Counted from the first letter of the stretch, positions 22,761-32,159 are shown. The stretch is DNA of 33,474 bases from Symploca sp. SIO2C1 (GCA_010692635.1 JAAHGL010000008.1:81794-115267); one strand, 5' to 3'. A program made the numbers and translations. Notes: generated from the sequence alone by a model not told the origin.

Positions 22761-23111
22761 GCTTTTCAACAGTTATTGCAAATGTTGAGACCAAAAAACG
22801 CAAGCGTTTTGCTTGATTAAGGTTATCCCAGTTTCTGACCGTTGAGCAATGTAGTAGCCAGAAATATCCAGCAAATTGGTTCAACCTACTGAGTGCCATT
22901 ATCCTAGGAGGTGTGATAATGTGACATTACCTCGAGGCTAAGGGGGGGTGAACGAAATGTTGGGTGGAATTTCCTAGCTAAGTATCCAAAAATTATAAGT
23001 TCTCTCTTCTCCCTCAGCTCCCCCAGCTCCCCCAGCTCCCCACCCTTTTTTTGGCTCACCCGCTAAGGGGGCGCATATCGCATAAGCAACATTAACTACG
23101 GGATTAATATT
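22761..23111. other. Intergenic region with CCCCCAGCT repeats
   Basis: This 351-bp region lies between divergent genes. A 9-bp tandem tract of CCCCCAGCT units occupies 23011-23045, followed by a T-run (CCACCCTTTTTTT). No gene is seen. It should hold promoters for both flanking genes. Confidence 0.6.
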
Positions 23112-23636
23112 GTGAATACTAAGGTATCGTTCTGGCTGATTCCCTCAGAAGAAGACAGAGCATTTTTCCAGAAAATGATAGATAGTCTGGGGCAAGAGTA
23201 TGATGCTCCATCCTTCACTCCCCATGTAACTATCTACTCTGGAGAGCATACACCTGATGATAATATTGCTGAACTAATAGAGAAGTCAACTAAAGAAGTA
23301 AAAAGTTTTAGCCTGAGGGTTGAAAAGCTTGAATATACAGAAGAATTTACCAAAACTTTATTCGTACAATTTTTACCTTGTGCAATTCTTACTCATATAT
23401 CAGAAAATATACGGAGTAGTTCATCCAAGCCATCAAACTATATTCTTAATCCTCATTTAAGTTTAATTTATAGACGGTTACATGAAACAATCAAGAAAAA
23501 TTTAACCAATTCCTTAAGTCTGACCAAATCTGAAGTATTTTTTAATGAAGTGAGAGCTATCTCTACTCCAGCATTAATTCAAGCTAGAGAAGATGTAGAG
23601 AATTGGCAAATCATTTGTCAAAGAAAACTCCCCTGA
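23112..23636 (+). CDS. 2H phosphoesterase (cyclic phosphodiesterase-like)
   Basis: Protein of 174 aa with the two signature motifs of the 2H superfamily: H-x-T in FTPHVTIYSG (His38, Thr40) and H-x-S in NPHLSLIYRR near residue 115. Length and spacing fit the cyclic phosphodiesterase-like branch, which opens 2',3'-cyclic phosphates or ADP-ribose 1'',2''-cyclic phosphate produced in RNA repair and tRNA processing. The real substrate is unknown. The gene starts at GTG; no upstream ATG or Shine-Dalgarno is seen. It is noticeably more AT-rich than its neighbours, which may indicate acquisition by transfer. Confidence 0.83.
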   Translation: MNTKVSFWLIPSEEDRAFFQKMIDSLGQEYDAPSFTPHVTIYSGEHTPDDNIAELIEKSTKEVKSFSLRVEKLEYTEEFTKTLFVQFLPCAILTHISENIRSSSSKPSNYILNPHLSLIYRRLHETIKKNLTNSLSLTKSEVFFNEVRAISTPALIQAREDVENWQIICQRKLP

Positions 23637-23653
23637 AAAACAGAGGAGAGTTT
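23625..23653 (+). terminator. Hairpin overlapping the 2H phosphoesterase stop codon
   Basis: AAACTCCCCTG and CAGAGGAGAGTTT pair around AAAAA, with small internal mismatches, and TTTATATTAT follows. This fits an imperfect intrinsic terminator that begins within the last codons. Confidence 0.5.
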
Positions 23654-23683
23654 ATATTATGGTTGTTTAACGCGACATGATAA

Positions 23684-23760
23684 GAAAGTGCTGAAACCAG
23701 AGTTCAGGAACTGGTAGAGCAGCTCAAAGCTATGGGTATTGACCCGAATGAATTAACCTC
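23684..23760 (+). pseudogene. Remnant of a protein C-terminus (possibly Uma2-type)
   Basis: Directly after two stop codons the plus strand reads ESAETRVQELVEQLKAMGID followed by PNEL. The pattern of a short coiled coil ending LxxLGIDPxxL is typical of the C-termini of cyanobacterial Uma2 (DUF820) and related proteins. No start codon or upstream domain is present, so only a 3' fragment remains. Identification is from memory of the motif and is tentative. Confidence 0.4.
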
Positions 23761-23786
23761 AGAGAGATATTTGAAGATCATTAAAC

Positions 23787-25148
23787 TTAAGCTCGACTGT
23801 ACCATCGGAACAATACTCGTGCGAGCCGTTCAGGGTTGTGTCGCACGAGGTTAGTGATTTCATCTTCATCCATCACATTCGACAGAACAATGCGGCGTCC
23901 TAACTGAGCAACTGCTTCTCGGTCAAGAAAAACGGGATGAGAACTGACTTTGGCATAATTAATCAAAGATTGTGCTGAAGGGGATTTTTTATGTACCAAT
24001 ACGGCGTTAAATAACTGTTTACCGCAGGCTTCGTCGATCGCTCTGATGTGATCAGAGACGGTATATCCCTCAGTTTCACCAGGCTGGGTCATAATATTAC
24101 AAACATAGATGCGAGGAACTGAGCGAGAAGCGATCGCCTCGCTAATTTCAGGTACTAAGAGATTAGGAATGATACTTGTATAGAGGCTACCAGGACCAAT
24201 AATAATGTAATCTGCTTCCCGAATTGCCTTGAGAGCTGCTGGTAAGGCTGGTGGATTTTCTGGAGTACAACCAATCCTGAGGATTTTTCCATTCGCTTCA
24301 GTAATACTAGACTCCCCTTCAATCCGACGCCCATCTTCTAATTCTGCCCACAGGCAAACATCACTGAGGGTTGCTGGTAGTACTCGTCCCCGCACGGCTA
24401 ATACTTCCGAACTTGCTGTGATGGCTCGCTCTAAGTCGCCGGTAATTTCACTCATTGCTGTTAAGAACAAGTTCCCAAAACTGTGACCAACTAAACCGCT
24501 ACCAGCCTTAAAGCGGTATTGAAACAGTTCTGTGAGCAATTTTTCTTGATCCGCTAGTGCTGTCAAACAGTTGCGAATATCTCCTGGTGGCAACACCCCA
24601 AACTCTTGTCTTAGACGTCCACTAGAACCACCATCATCTGCCACAGTGACAACAGCGGTGGTATTAGCACTATAGACCTTCAATCCTCTTAGTAATGTAG
24701 AAAGACCTGTACCACCGCCAACAACTACAATTTTTGGACCCCGATTTAATCGGCGATGAGCCATCAGCACATCTACCAGTTCTTGATCTCGGTCTGGTTT
24801 TAAAACCTCGGTAATTGAGCCAACTGTACGGGTTTGCCCCCAGAAAATTAGTACCAGACCACAGATAATAGCAATTGGACCGGATACATAATTGGGAATA
24901 ATAATCGTGATTTGTTCCAGAACTCCTGCTGTGAACTCAATCAAATGAAAAATAGGGGTTAGCTTTACCCAAATAGCCAACCCCAAGCTAGTTAGTAGTA
25001 CACCAGCAGCACTAATAAGCAACCAACGTTTCACCAATAATCCAGGAGCTAACCACTTAAACCACCGATTGAATCTTTGGGGTGTCCTACCTTTTGATTC
25101 ATGCTGGATGGTACGTAGAGCTTGCTTGAAAAAAGTATTTGGGAACAT
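23787..25148 (-). CDS. yvcK: YvcK/CofD-family gluconeogenesis factor, membrane-anchored
   Basis: Protein of 453 aa. Two N-terminal membrane helices (about 35-62, [20 protein letters not shown]; about 82-105, [18 protein letters not shown]) precede a YvcK/CofD-like domain (about 135-445). The nucleotide-sugar-binding glycine loop is [17 protein letters not shown], followed by [12 protein letters not shown] and PPGDIRNCL. In Bacillus YvcK binds UDP-sugars and is needed for cell shape and growth on gluconeogenic carbon. A similar role in envelope synthesis is inferred here. The membrane anchor is typical of cyanobacterial members but absent in Bacillus. ATG start; no operon partner. Confidence 0.92.
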   Translation of the reverse strand: MFPNTFFKQALRTIQHESKGRTPQRFNRWFKWLAPGLLVKRWLLISAAGVLLTSLGLAIWVKLTPIFHLIEFTAGVLEQITIIIPNYVSGPIAIICGLVLIFWGQTRTVGSITEVLKPDRDQELVDVLMAHRRLNRGPKIVVVGGGTGLSTLLRGLKVYSANTTAVVTVADDGGSSGRLRQEFGVLPPGDIRNCLTALADQEKLLTELFQYRFKAGSGLVGHSFGNLFLTAMSEITGDLERAITASSEVLAVRGRVLPATLSDVCLWAELEDGRRIEGESSITEANGKILRIGCTPENPPALPAALKAIREADYIIIGPGSLYTSIIPNLLVPEISEAIASRSVPRIYVCNIMTQPGETEGYTVSDHIRAIDEACGKQLFNAVLVHKKSPSAQSLINYAKVSSHPVFLDREAVAQLGRRIVLSNVMDEDEITNLVRHNPERLARVLFRWYSRA

Positions 25149-25280
25149 TAATGATCAAAGCCTGAAAAACACAAAGACTGGATAGACTGTAACTAAGCTA
25201 GGTGTAATTACTCAAGTAGTTCATCAATCCTATAATTGAGACCGGGGTGGAATGATACAACATTAAAGTTTCAAGTTTTG

Positions 25281-25463
25281 ATGCAGGGTTATCTCTTGCA
25301 ATCCTCTGGCTCAGCTAAGCAGCCAGGGGTTCGTGAACAGTTAAACTGGCAATCTCCGGCTTTAGAGCAATTCTGAGCCCAACAAAAGAAAAAGTGGCTA
25401 CCTCCCGAAGAGATTTTGGTCACTCAAAAGTCAAGCTGGTGTCTGAGCTGTTACAGTTGCTAG
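25281..25463 (+). pseudogene. Unrecognised interrupted coding remnant
   Basis: A frame starting MQGYLLQSSGSAKQPGVREQ runs 31 codons to a TGA at 25374, then stays open (AQQKKKWLPPEEILVTQKSS) to a TAG at 25461. The composition of both halves looks like protein (for example WLPPEEILVT), and the TGA could be a Trp-to-stop change. I do not recognise the family. Its position directly upstream of, and overlapping, the ruvC remnant suggests a decayed locus. Confidence 0.35.
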
Positions 25464-25830
25464 ATTTTGGTGTCCTCAGGACACCAGCTGGTACTGAAAT
25501 CGGAGTGCAACTTTGTAGGATTTATGAAGACTTACCCACCCTGATCGAACAGTTCAACTCGATCTGGTAGCGATCAAGAAACTTTTCTTCTGCCACATGA
25601 GCAGCACAATTAGTGTAGCTCAGGTACAGGGGGTCTTGATGTTAGTTTTGGTAAAGCATCAGGTGCTAATAGTAGAGTTTACACCAGCCCCTGTTAAACA
25701 AGCATTGACGGGTTATGGGAATGCTGATAAGTATGATGTCCAGCAAGCAGTAGCAAGGGAGTTGAATTTAGAGGACATTCCCCAACCAGACGATGCAGCA
25801 GATGCATTGGCAGTAGTTTTGACTGACTAG
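25448..25830 (+). pseudogene. ruvC: ruvC pseudogene (Holliday junction resolvase, decayed)
   Basis: The frame from 25448 reads LLQLLDFGVLRTPAGTEIGV then [14 protein letters not shown], the second quarter of RuvC. A one-base loss at 25559-25560 shifts the frame. From 25561 it reads [20 protein letters not shown] then [30 protein letters not shown] and [12 protein letters not shown], the rest of RuvC to a normal C-terminus. The catalytic Glu of the AIE(K)xFF motif is Lys here. The N-terminal Asp-bearing segment (GLDPG) is absent. The frame from ATG 25597 alone is 77 aa and cannot make a resolvase. A functional ruvC is expected elsewhere in the genome. Confidence 0.88.
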
Positions 25831-25842
25831 TGCCGCTGCGCG

Positions 25843-25874
25843 GAATTAAGAATTTAGAATTTAGAATTTAGAAT
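25843..25874. repeat. AATTTAG heptamer repeat
   Basis: Three perfect AATTTAG copies plus partial flanking units follow the ruvC remnant. It is the same unit as upstream of ruvB (11223-11242). Confidence 0.9.
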
Positions 25875-26390
25875 GCTTATAGAATAAGGATTCTAACGAT
25901 CTCAAACTGGTCAGTTACTTTTGCCGCGCTGCACTAGTTTAATCAGCCTTAGTTTACCTAGTGTACGCGAACAATCAGCAAATGTGGTAGATTCATACGG
26001 CCCAATTAGGAATAGGTACTTAGGATTGGTAATAAATCCTTATTCCTTAACGATCGCTGCTACCAGCAGGAAATTAGTTTAGATGGTAAGCTCTGTCCTC
26101 CAAATCTTGACAACCGTGGAGTTAAGCAAATGGCTATTCTTAGCCCACTGGTAGATGGGTGAGGTGAAATTTACAGTGGCTCTGAAGAAACATGAGGCAG
26201 GAGGCTCCGAGGCTCCGGAGGAGGTAGGAGGTAGAAGGAAAGAGGATTTGACAAAAGTTTCGACCCTCATTACTCATTACTCATTACTCATTACTCATTA
26301 CTCAAAAAAGCTCTCCCACACCTTTTTTCACCTCACCCCTGGTAGATGATCACCACTACTCCATCGGGGGAAAGCTATCTTAGGATAGTA
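25875..26390. other. Intergenic region upstream of the PAS adenylate cyclase
   Basis: No convincing gene is seen. It holds GAGGCAGGAGGCTCCGAGG (26194-26216), shared with 6343-6366, and the ATTACTC array. A 40-codon frame ending at about 26162 (…KQMAILSPLVDG) has protein-like composition but no recognisable family. Confidence 0.5.
26267..26304. repeat. ATTACTC heptamer repeat
   Basis: About five copies, the same unit as the long array at 1-132. Confidence 0.95.
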
Positions 26391-29153
26391 ATGAACAATG
26401 ATCCACCTCCTCAACCCCATCCTAAATCTCTCTTCTCAATCTGGCGCAGAAGAAGCAACTCAACTCGTCAAATACCCCTGCGGCTCCCTCTTGTCGTACC
26501 TTTTGTCTTGCAAATCTTTGCTGCTGTGGGATTGACGGGTTGGCTCTCATTACGCAATGGACAAAAAGCTGTCAATAATCTAGCAACCCAATTGCGCAGT
26601 CAAGTCACAGCTCGCATTGAACAGAAACTTAACAATTATCTGGAGAAACCCCAATTACTTAATCAGCTGATTGTCAATGCCATTGAGCGCGATCAATTGA
26701 GTTTACAGTTGGATCAGCCAAACCGGCAGAATGAGTTTTTCCTCTGGCAGCAGATCACACTTTTTGAAGAAGTAACTTGGATTTCTTTGGGTTCTCAACA
26801 GGGAGGAGAATACTTAGCTGTTACCCGACAAACACAAGAGCACGAGCCTCCTCTTCAGTTTGCTGTGGTTAATGAATCTACTGATTATCTAACTGTTTTC
26901 TATGAAAGCGATGAATCTGGCAAAAATACTTATAGGGAAGTCCGAATAGCTGAGAAACCTTATGATTCTCGAACCCGTCCTTGGTACACTGCAGCTGTAA
27001 AAGCAGGAAAACCGATCTGGACTGAGATTTACCAAGACTTTGTTTTACCCAGACTTTATATCACTACCAGTCGGCCAGTGTACGACGAGCAACAAAATCT
27101 TTTAGGGGTTAGTGGGATTGATTTAAGCCTAGAGGACATTAACTCCTTTTTATTAAACCTCAAGGTTGGCAAATCAGGAAAAACTTTCATTATTGAGCGC
27201 ACAGGAGAATTGGTGGCGCAGTCAACTGCAGAAAATTCTTTTATCAGTGAGGGAGATACAGCTAAGCGAATCCAAGCTTCAGACAGTAGTAATCCCTTAA
27301 TTAAAGCAACAGGGGAATATTTAGAAGAACAGTTTAGCGACTTCACCCAGATTAAGAAAACTACCAAGCTGGACTTTCTGCTAGATGGCAAGCGAAAATT
27401 TGTTCAAGTGCAACCTTATGAAGATGGTTATGGTCTTGATTGGTTGATTGTCGTGGTAGTTCCAGAAGCGGAGTTTATGGCAGAAATCCATGCTAATACT
27501 CGCACCACGATTGGACTGTGCATAGGTGCATTAATTATCGCCACAGTTATTGGCATTCTTACCTCTCGCTGGATTACTCAGCCGATTTTCCGCTTAAGTG
27601 CTGCTGCTCGAGCCATAGCTAATGGAGAATTAGACCAAAAGGTTGAACTAGGAAATGTCAAAGAATTAAACATTCTGGCTCGCTCATTCAACAAAATGGC
27701 AAAGCAATTGCATGGTTCTTTTGATGAGCTAGAAACTCGTGTTCAAAAAAGGACTGCTTCTCTGACTAAAGCGGAGGCTGAACTACGGGGTTTGTTTGGA
27801 GCGATGACTGAACTGATTTTTGTGAAAGATAGCCAGGGACGCTATCTCAAAGTTGTATCTTCCAAGTCTGAATTACTTTACAAACCTGCTGAGGGACTGC
27901 TTGGTAAGCTCGAACACGAAATTTTGCCCTCAGCACAAGCAGATATCTTTGTTAGTTATATTCGACAAGCTCTCCAAACTCAAAAAACTGTTCAGGTTGA
28001 GTATAGCTTGATTTTGAAGCGTCAAGAGGTTTGGTTTGCTGCCAGTATTTCACCGATTACAGAAAACTCAGTGATTTGGGTAGCGCGTGATATTACTGAC
28101 CGCAAAAAAGTTGAGGAGGCTTTAAGAGAAAAAGAGGCATATTTGCGGCTTATTCTGGATAATATCCCCCAACAAGTTTTTTGGAAAGATACTAACTTAG
28201 TCTTTTTAGGATGTAATAGTAGATGGGCTAAAGCTGCTAAGTTAGACAATCCCGAAGCAGTGGTAGGTTTGACAGATTACGATCTGCTGCCCAAAGCTGT
28301 GGCAGATTCATTTCGGGCTAAAGATCGTCAAATTATGGAGGCGGATCAGCCGGAATTACATCACATTGATGTCAAACAACAACCGGGAGAAGATGGGCAA
28401 AAACGCTGGCTCGATATTAATAAAATTCCCTATCATGATTCTGAGGGTAAAGTGATTGGTATTCTCGGAGTTATAGAAGATATCACTCAAAGAAAACAGG
28501 CAGAAGAAGCTCTAAGGATAGAACAAGAAAAGTCAGAACAACTATTATTAAATATTTTACCAAAGCCTATTGCTGAAAGACTGAAGCAAGATACTAGTGC
28601 AATCGCTGAGCAATTTGACGAAACTACTATTATGTTTGCTGATATTGTGGGTTTTACTCCCCTTTCTGCTAAAATGCCTCCTACCGAACTCGTCAAATTA
28701 CTCAATCAGGTTTTTTCCCTCTTTGATCAATTAGCAGAAAAACATGGTTTGGAAAAAATTAAAACCATTGGCGATGCCTATATGGTAGTTGGAGGGTTGC
28801 CTGTAGCCATGCCAAATCATGCTGAAGCGATCGCAGATATGGCTTTAGATATGCAAAAGGCAATTAACCAATTCCAGGCGGATATCGGCGAATCCTTCCA
28901 AATTCGCATCGGGATTAATACTGGCTCAGTTGTAGCTGGGGTGATTGGTATTAAAAAGTTTATCTATGATTTATGGGGAGATGCAGTCAATGTAGCATCA
29001 AGGATGGAATCCTCAGGAATTCCAGGAAAAATTCAAGTTACCACCCAAACTTATGAGCGTTTGCAAGATAAATTTGTCTTTGAAGAACGGGCTGCAATTA
29101 CAGTTAAGGGTAAAGGAGAAATGACTACCTATTGGCTCATAGATCGCAGTTGA
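26391..29153 (+). CDS. Cache-HAMP-PAS-PAS class III adenylate cyclase
   Basis: Membrane receptor of 920 aa. TM1 is at about 33-53. A periplasmic dCache sensor lies at about 55-370 (DSRTRPWYTAAVKAGKPIW, LLGVSGIDLSLEDI), then TM2 at about 373-395, HAMP to about 450, PAS1 at about 465-580, PAS2 at about 580-705, a coiled linker, and a catalytic domain at about 740-920. All class III residues are present: metal Asp in MFADIVGF and TIGDAYM, adenine-selecting Lys in KIKTIGD and Asp in YDLWG, and Asn/Arg in NVASRM. A functional adenylate cyclase making cAMP is therefore predicted. It should sense small periplasmic ligands through Cache, and redox, light or ligands through PAS. Start chosen at ATG 26391 because AGGA lies 5 nt upstream; an in-frame ATG exists at 26346 without a ribosome-binding site. 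Confidence 0.94.
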   Translation: MNNDPPPQPHPKSLFSIWRRRSNSTRQIPLRLPLVVPFVLQIFAAVGLTGWLSLRNGQKAVNNLATQLRSQVTARIEQKLNNYLEKPQLLNQLIVNAIERDQLSLQLDQPNRQNEFFLWQQITLFEEVTWISLGSQQGGEYLAVTRQTQEHEPPLQFAVVNESTDYLTVFYESDESGKNTYREVRIAEKPYDSRTRPWYTAAVKAGKPIWTEIYQDFVLPRLYITTSRPVYDEQQNLLGVSGIDLSLEDINSFLLNLKVGKSGKTFIIERTGELVAQSTAENSFISEGDTAKRIQASDSSNPLIKATGEYLEEQFSDFTQIKKTTKLDFLLDGKRKFVQVQPYEDGYGLDWLIVVVVPEAEFMAEIHANTRTTIGLCIGALIIATVIGILTSRWITQPIFRLSAAARAIANGELDQKVELGNVKELNILARSFNKMAKQLHGSFDELETRVQKRTASLTKAEAELRGLFGAMTELIFVKDSQGRYLKVVSSKSELLYKPAEGLLGKLEHEILPSAQADIFVSYIRQALQTQKTVQVEYSLILKRQEVWFAASISPITENSVIWVARDITDRKKVEEALREKEAYLRLILDNIPQQVFWKDTNLVFLGCNSRWAKAAKLDNPEAVVGLTDYDLLPKAVADSFRAKDRQIMEADQPELHHIDVKQQPGEDGQKRWLDINKIPYHDSEGKVIGILGVIEDITQRKQAEEALRIEQEKSEQLLLNILPKPIAERLKQDTSAIAEQFDETTIMFADIVGFTPLSAKMPPTELVKLLNQVFSLFDQLAEKHGLEKIKTIGDAYMVVGGLPVAMPNHAEAIADMALDMQKAINQFQADIGESFQIRIGINTGSVVAGVIGIKKFIYDLWGDAVNVASRMESSGIPGKIQVTTQTYERLQDKFVFEERAAITVKGKGEMTTYWLIDRS

Positions 29154-29177
29154 GCAATATCTTAATCTTTGGTATTA

Positions 29178-30515
29178 TTAATAGCTCTCAAAGTCGGTTT
29201 GGAGTTTCTGGGCAACAAATGCGACAATAACCGCACTCACAGAAGCTGAAACTGTGGCTATTTGCAGCCAAGAACCATCTGTCACTATTGCCAAAGCAGC
29301 TAGAGCGATCGCAATTCCGATAAAAATTTGTTTCAATTGTTTGGTAATTCGATAGGCTCGATGACAAGAACTACAGAGTTCGGTATGCTTGAAAGAGCTC
29401 TCTATCTTTGCGGAACTGGGCTGAGATTCTTCTACTTTTTCCCTGCCCTTCGAGGTGGTATAACCGCGATAAAATGGCAAAGCAGCACCGAATTGATCCA
29501 GCCACTGGCGATAGGCGATCGCAAAAGTATCGCAGGTAGGGAGCGGTGAGTAAATTTCTCTGATATTTTCTCCCAACCGCTCAACTTCTTGCTGTTGTCC
29601 TAACAGTTGTGACAAATCCTCTGCCACAATTTTATTTTGTTTTAAGTGAAGCTGCCATCTTGGGGTGAGTTTAACTTGCCAAGTGACAAAGTTGCGATAG
29701 CTGCGGGTGAGAATCCGGCATCTGTTTTTGCCAAGGGGGAAGAAATAAAATGCTTGTCCAAAAAACCAACCTCGCTCGGGAATAGGAAAGTGTAAATGAG
29801 CTAAGGTGGGAGCAACGAAATCAAGATTTCTCCAAGTTTGATTGGGGAGTTTGGTATCGCGAAACCTGCCACGAAAGCCCTCAATTGAACTCTCAATGAT
29901 TTCCATTTGTAAGGGTTGGGCTTTTTTCCGCTGACCTTGGTTACCATGATGGGTAATATGAATATGGGCTGGGTCTAACATATGTTCGATGACATAGCCA
30001 ATATCGCAAGGTAGCTCAGTTATTTTGTCTGAGTGTACGAATCCCGGCTGATACAAGTTAGGGATAGTTGGGATGCACTCTTCGTCAGCAATTTCAGCTT
30101 TCCCCAGCCACAGCCAAATCATGCCTTGGCGTTCTATTACTTGAAAAGATTTGACGCAGGCATTGGCGGGAATTGTGGCATCAGTAGCTAACTGAGGAAT
30201 ATGCAAACATTGACCATTACTACCAAATTGCCAACCGTGGTACAAGCATTCGATTTTACCATCAATGATTTGTCCTGCGGAAAGTTTTGCTGCACGGTGG
30301 GGACAACGATCCGTTAAGCAAACAAGCTGTCTTTCTTGGTTTCTGAATAAAACGAAAGGTTCATCGTATATGGAAAAGGCATAAGGGCGGTTTTTCGGTA
30401 AATCTCGCACAAAGCAAACGGGATACCAGCAGTTTTTCCAGTTAAAGGTTTGCTCAGTTTCCGGTATTGGTTCACTATTCAGTTTGGGAGTAAAGGGGAA
30501 AGTATTGACGATCAT
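29178..30515 (-). CDS. Rieske oxygenase, pheophorbide a oxygenase-like
   Basis: Protein of 445 aa. The Rieske [2Fe-2S] domain (about 25-140) has ligands CPH in TDRCPHRAAKL and CLYH in IECLYHGWQF. The mononuclear iron motif follows in EHMLDPAHIHITHHG. The central region matches the PaO domain. Near the C-terminus a CxxC pair (ELCSSCHRAY) precedes two membrane helices (about 390-440). This order is that of plant PaO/Lls1/TIC55/PTC52 proteins and their cyanobacterial relatives, where the CxxC is thought to be redox-regulated by thioredoxin. The substrate in cyanobacteria is not established. Convergent with the adenylate cyclase, 24 bp apart. Confidence 0.92.
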   Translation of the reverse strand: MIVNTFPFTPKLNSEPIPETEQTFNWKNCWYPVCFVRDLPKNRPYAFSIYDEPFVLFRNQERQLVCLTDRCPHRAAKLSAGQIIDGKIECLYHGWQFGSNGQCLHIPQLATDATIPANACVKSFQVIERQGMIWLWLGKAEIADEECIPTIPNLYQPGFVHSDKITELPCDIGYVIEHMLDPAHIHITHHGNQGQRKKAQPLQMEIIESSIEGFRGRFRDTKLPNQTWRNLDFVAPTLAHLHFPIPERGWFFGQAFYFFPLGKNRCRILTRSYRNFVTWQVKLTPRWQLHLKQNKIVAEDLSQLLGQQQEVERLGENIREIYSPLPTCDTFAIAYRQWLDQFGAALPFYRGYTTSKGREKVEESQPSSAKIESSFKHTELCSSCHRAYRITKQLKQIFIGIAIALAALAIVTDGSWLQIATVSASVSAVIVAFVAQKLQTDFESY

Positions 30516-30686
30516 AGGAGCTTTGGGTTTTATATCGAATCATACATATTTTTAAAGTAGCCCAAACAACACCCAAGAATATCATCGATATTTGCCAAAT
30601 GTTGGGTTACTCTTCGAGAAGGCTTTGCCTAGGTTGCCTCAACCCCACCTACAACTCTTACCCACAATTTTAAGCTTGCCGCGCCA

Positions 30687-31535
30687 CTACTGCGAACTTG
30701 AGATAACAGTACGTACTGTTTCGACAGGTAACGACAACGCCTCAGCAATTTGCTCACTACTCAAACCCATTGCCAGCAGCTTGGGAATTGCCTGTAGTTG
30801 TGACTGTTGTGCCTGTTGTTTTGCCAACCGCTCTTGTTCTTTTTCCTGCTCAGCTCTTTCGGCTCGTTGGCGTTGCTCTTCGGCTCGTTGGCGTTGCTCT
30901 TCGGCTCGTTGGCGTTGCTCTTCGGCTCGTTGGCGTTGCTCTTCAGCTCGTTGGCGCTCCCACTCCTTCTGCTGGATAATTTCTACAAAACTACCAAATC
31001 TCTCACCATCAGGTCGATACAGCTGTAATTCTTTCTCTACTACCTCAAATGTGATCCCCAGACGAGGACTTACCCACCCTTGCATTATTTGTATTGGGTG
31101 CAACACTCCTCCTTGACGCTGCCATCCCTTGAGATTTCCTTTATTCGGGTTGAAAATGTAATATTCCTCTACTCCATAGCGCTCGTAAAATTGCCGCTTG
31201 GTTATTTCTAGCTCTTCTCTAGTATTACTCTTGGAAACAATCTCAAAAACCACTTGGGGAGGTATATTCTCTTCTTTCCACTGTTGATAAGAACGCCTGT
31301 CTCCTTTCGGTCGCCCCATGACTACCATTACATCAGGAGCTTGCCTGATCCAAGGCTCTCCTTCTACAGGATACCAGAATAGATCCCCAGCCACAAAGAC
31401 ATTGGGGTTGTCCAGAAACAAGGCATCAATTCCACCTTGGATGGTGACAATTAAGCGAAATTGGATAGTATTATCTGCCAAGGGTTGACCGTCGCTTTCG
31501 GGATAGTTGATTTGAGGAGAAATAGACAGAGTCAT
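30687..31535 (-). CDS. Uma2-family (DUF820) nuclease-fold protein with coiled-coil tail
   Basis: Protein of 282 aa. Residues about 1-180 form a Uma2/DUF820 domain of the PD-(D/E)xK nuclease superfamily: APDVMVVMG, PPQVVFEIVSKSNTREE with the E-x-(V/S) strand, and KRQFYERYGVEEYYIF with Lys and Tyr. The middle carries a heptad coiled coil made of four to five (R)AEEQRQ units, and the C-terminus (IPKLLAMGLSSEQIAEALSL) is a small helix-turn-helix-like segment often seen behind such coils. Uma2 proteins are hugely amplified in filamentous cyanobacteria and their function is unknown. No partner gene is adjacent. ATG start without a Shine-Dalgarno. Confidence 0.9.
   Translation of the reverse strand: MTLSISPQINYPESDGQPLADNTIQFRLIVTIQGGIDALFLDNPNVFVAGDLFWYPVEGEPWIRQAPDVMVVMGRPKGDRRSYQQWKEENIPPQVVFEIVSKSNTREELEITKRQFYERYGVEEYYIFNPNKGNLKGWQRQGGVLHPIQIMQGWVSPRLGITFEVVEKELQLYRPDGERFGSFVEIIQQKEWERQRAEEQRQRAEEQRQRAEEQRQRAEEQRQRAERAEQEKEQERLAKQQAQQSQLQAIPKLLAMGLSSEQIAEALSLPVETVRTVISSSQ
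30859..30963 (-). repeat. Five 21-bp in-frame tandem repeats in the Uma2 coiled coil
   Basis: Units of TCGGCTCGTTGGCGTTGCTC begin at 30859, 30880, 30901, 30922 and 30943, identical except at the last. They encode the heptad AEEQRQR. Because 21 bp is one coiled-coil heptad, gain or loss of a unit keeps both frame and helix register. Confidence 0.96.
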
Positions 31536-31591
31536 GGTCTATCTTGAGGAGCTTTGATTATTACTCTAGCATTTTGTTGACTTTGTCACGT

Positions 31592-32046
<455 letters not shown>

Positions 32047-32159
32047 GCGCCCAATCCACTCCAGCATAAACTTGCTTAAATTACCCTATACTCAGCAAAG
32101 TGACTGAATTCATGCCTGTACCTGAGTCAGATTAGACGCTTCTGGGTTCCCTTTAAACA

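Noticed and set aside
26031-26162. About 40 codons of protein-like frame ending MAILSPLVDG upstream of the PAS adenylate cyclase
   Set aside because: It has no start context or recognisable family and is too short to support.
30592-31116. Ser/Arg/Cys-rich plus-strand frames of up to 174 codons opposite the Uma2 gene
   Set aside because: They are antisense translations of the 21-bp repeat (RWRCSSA) inside a well-supported gene.
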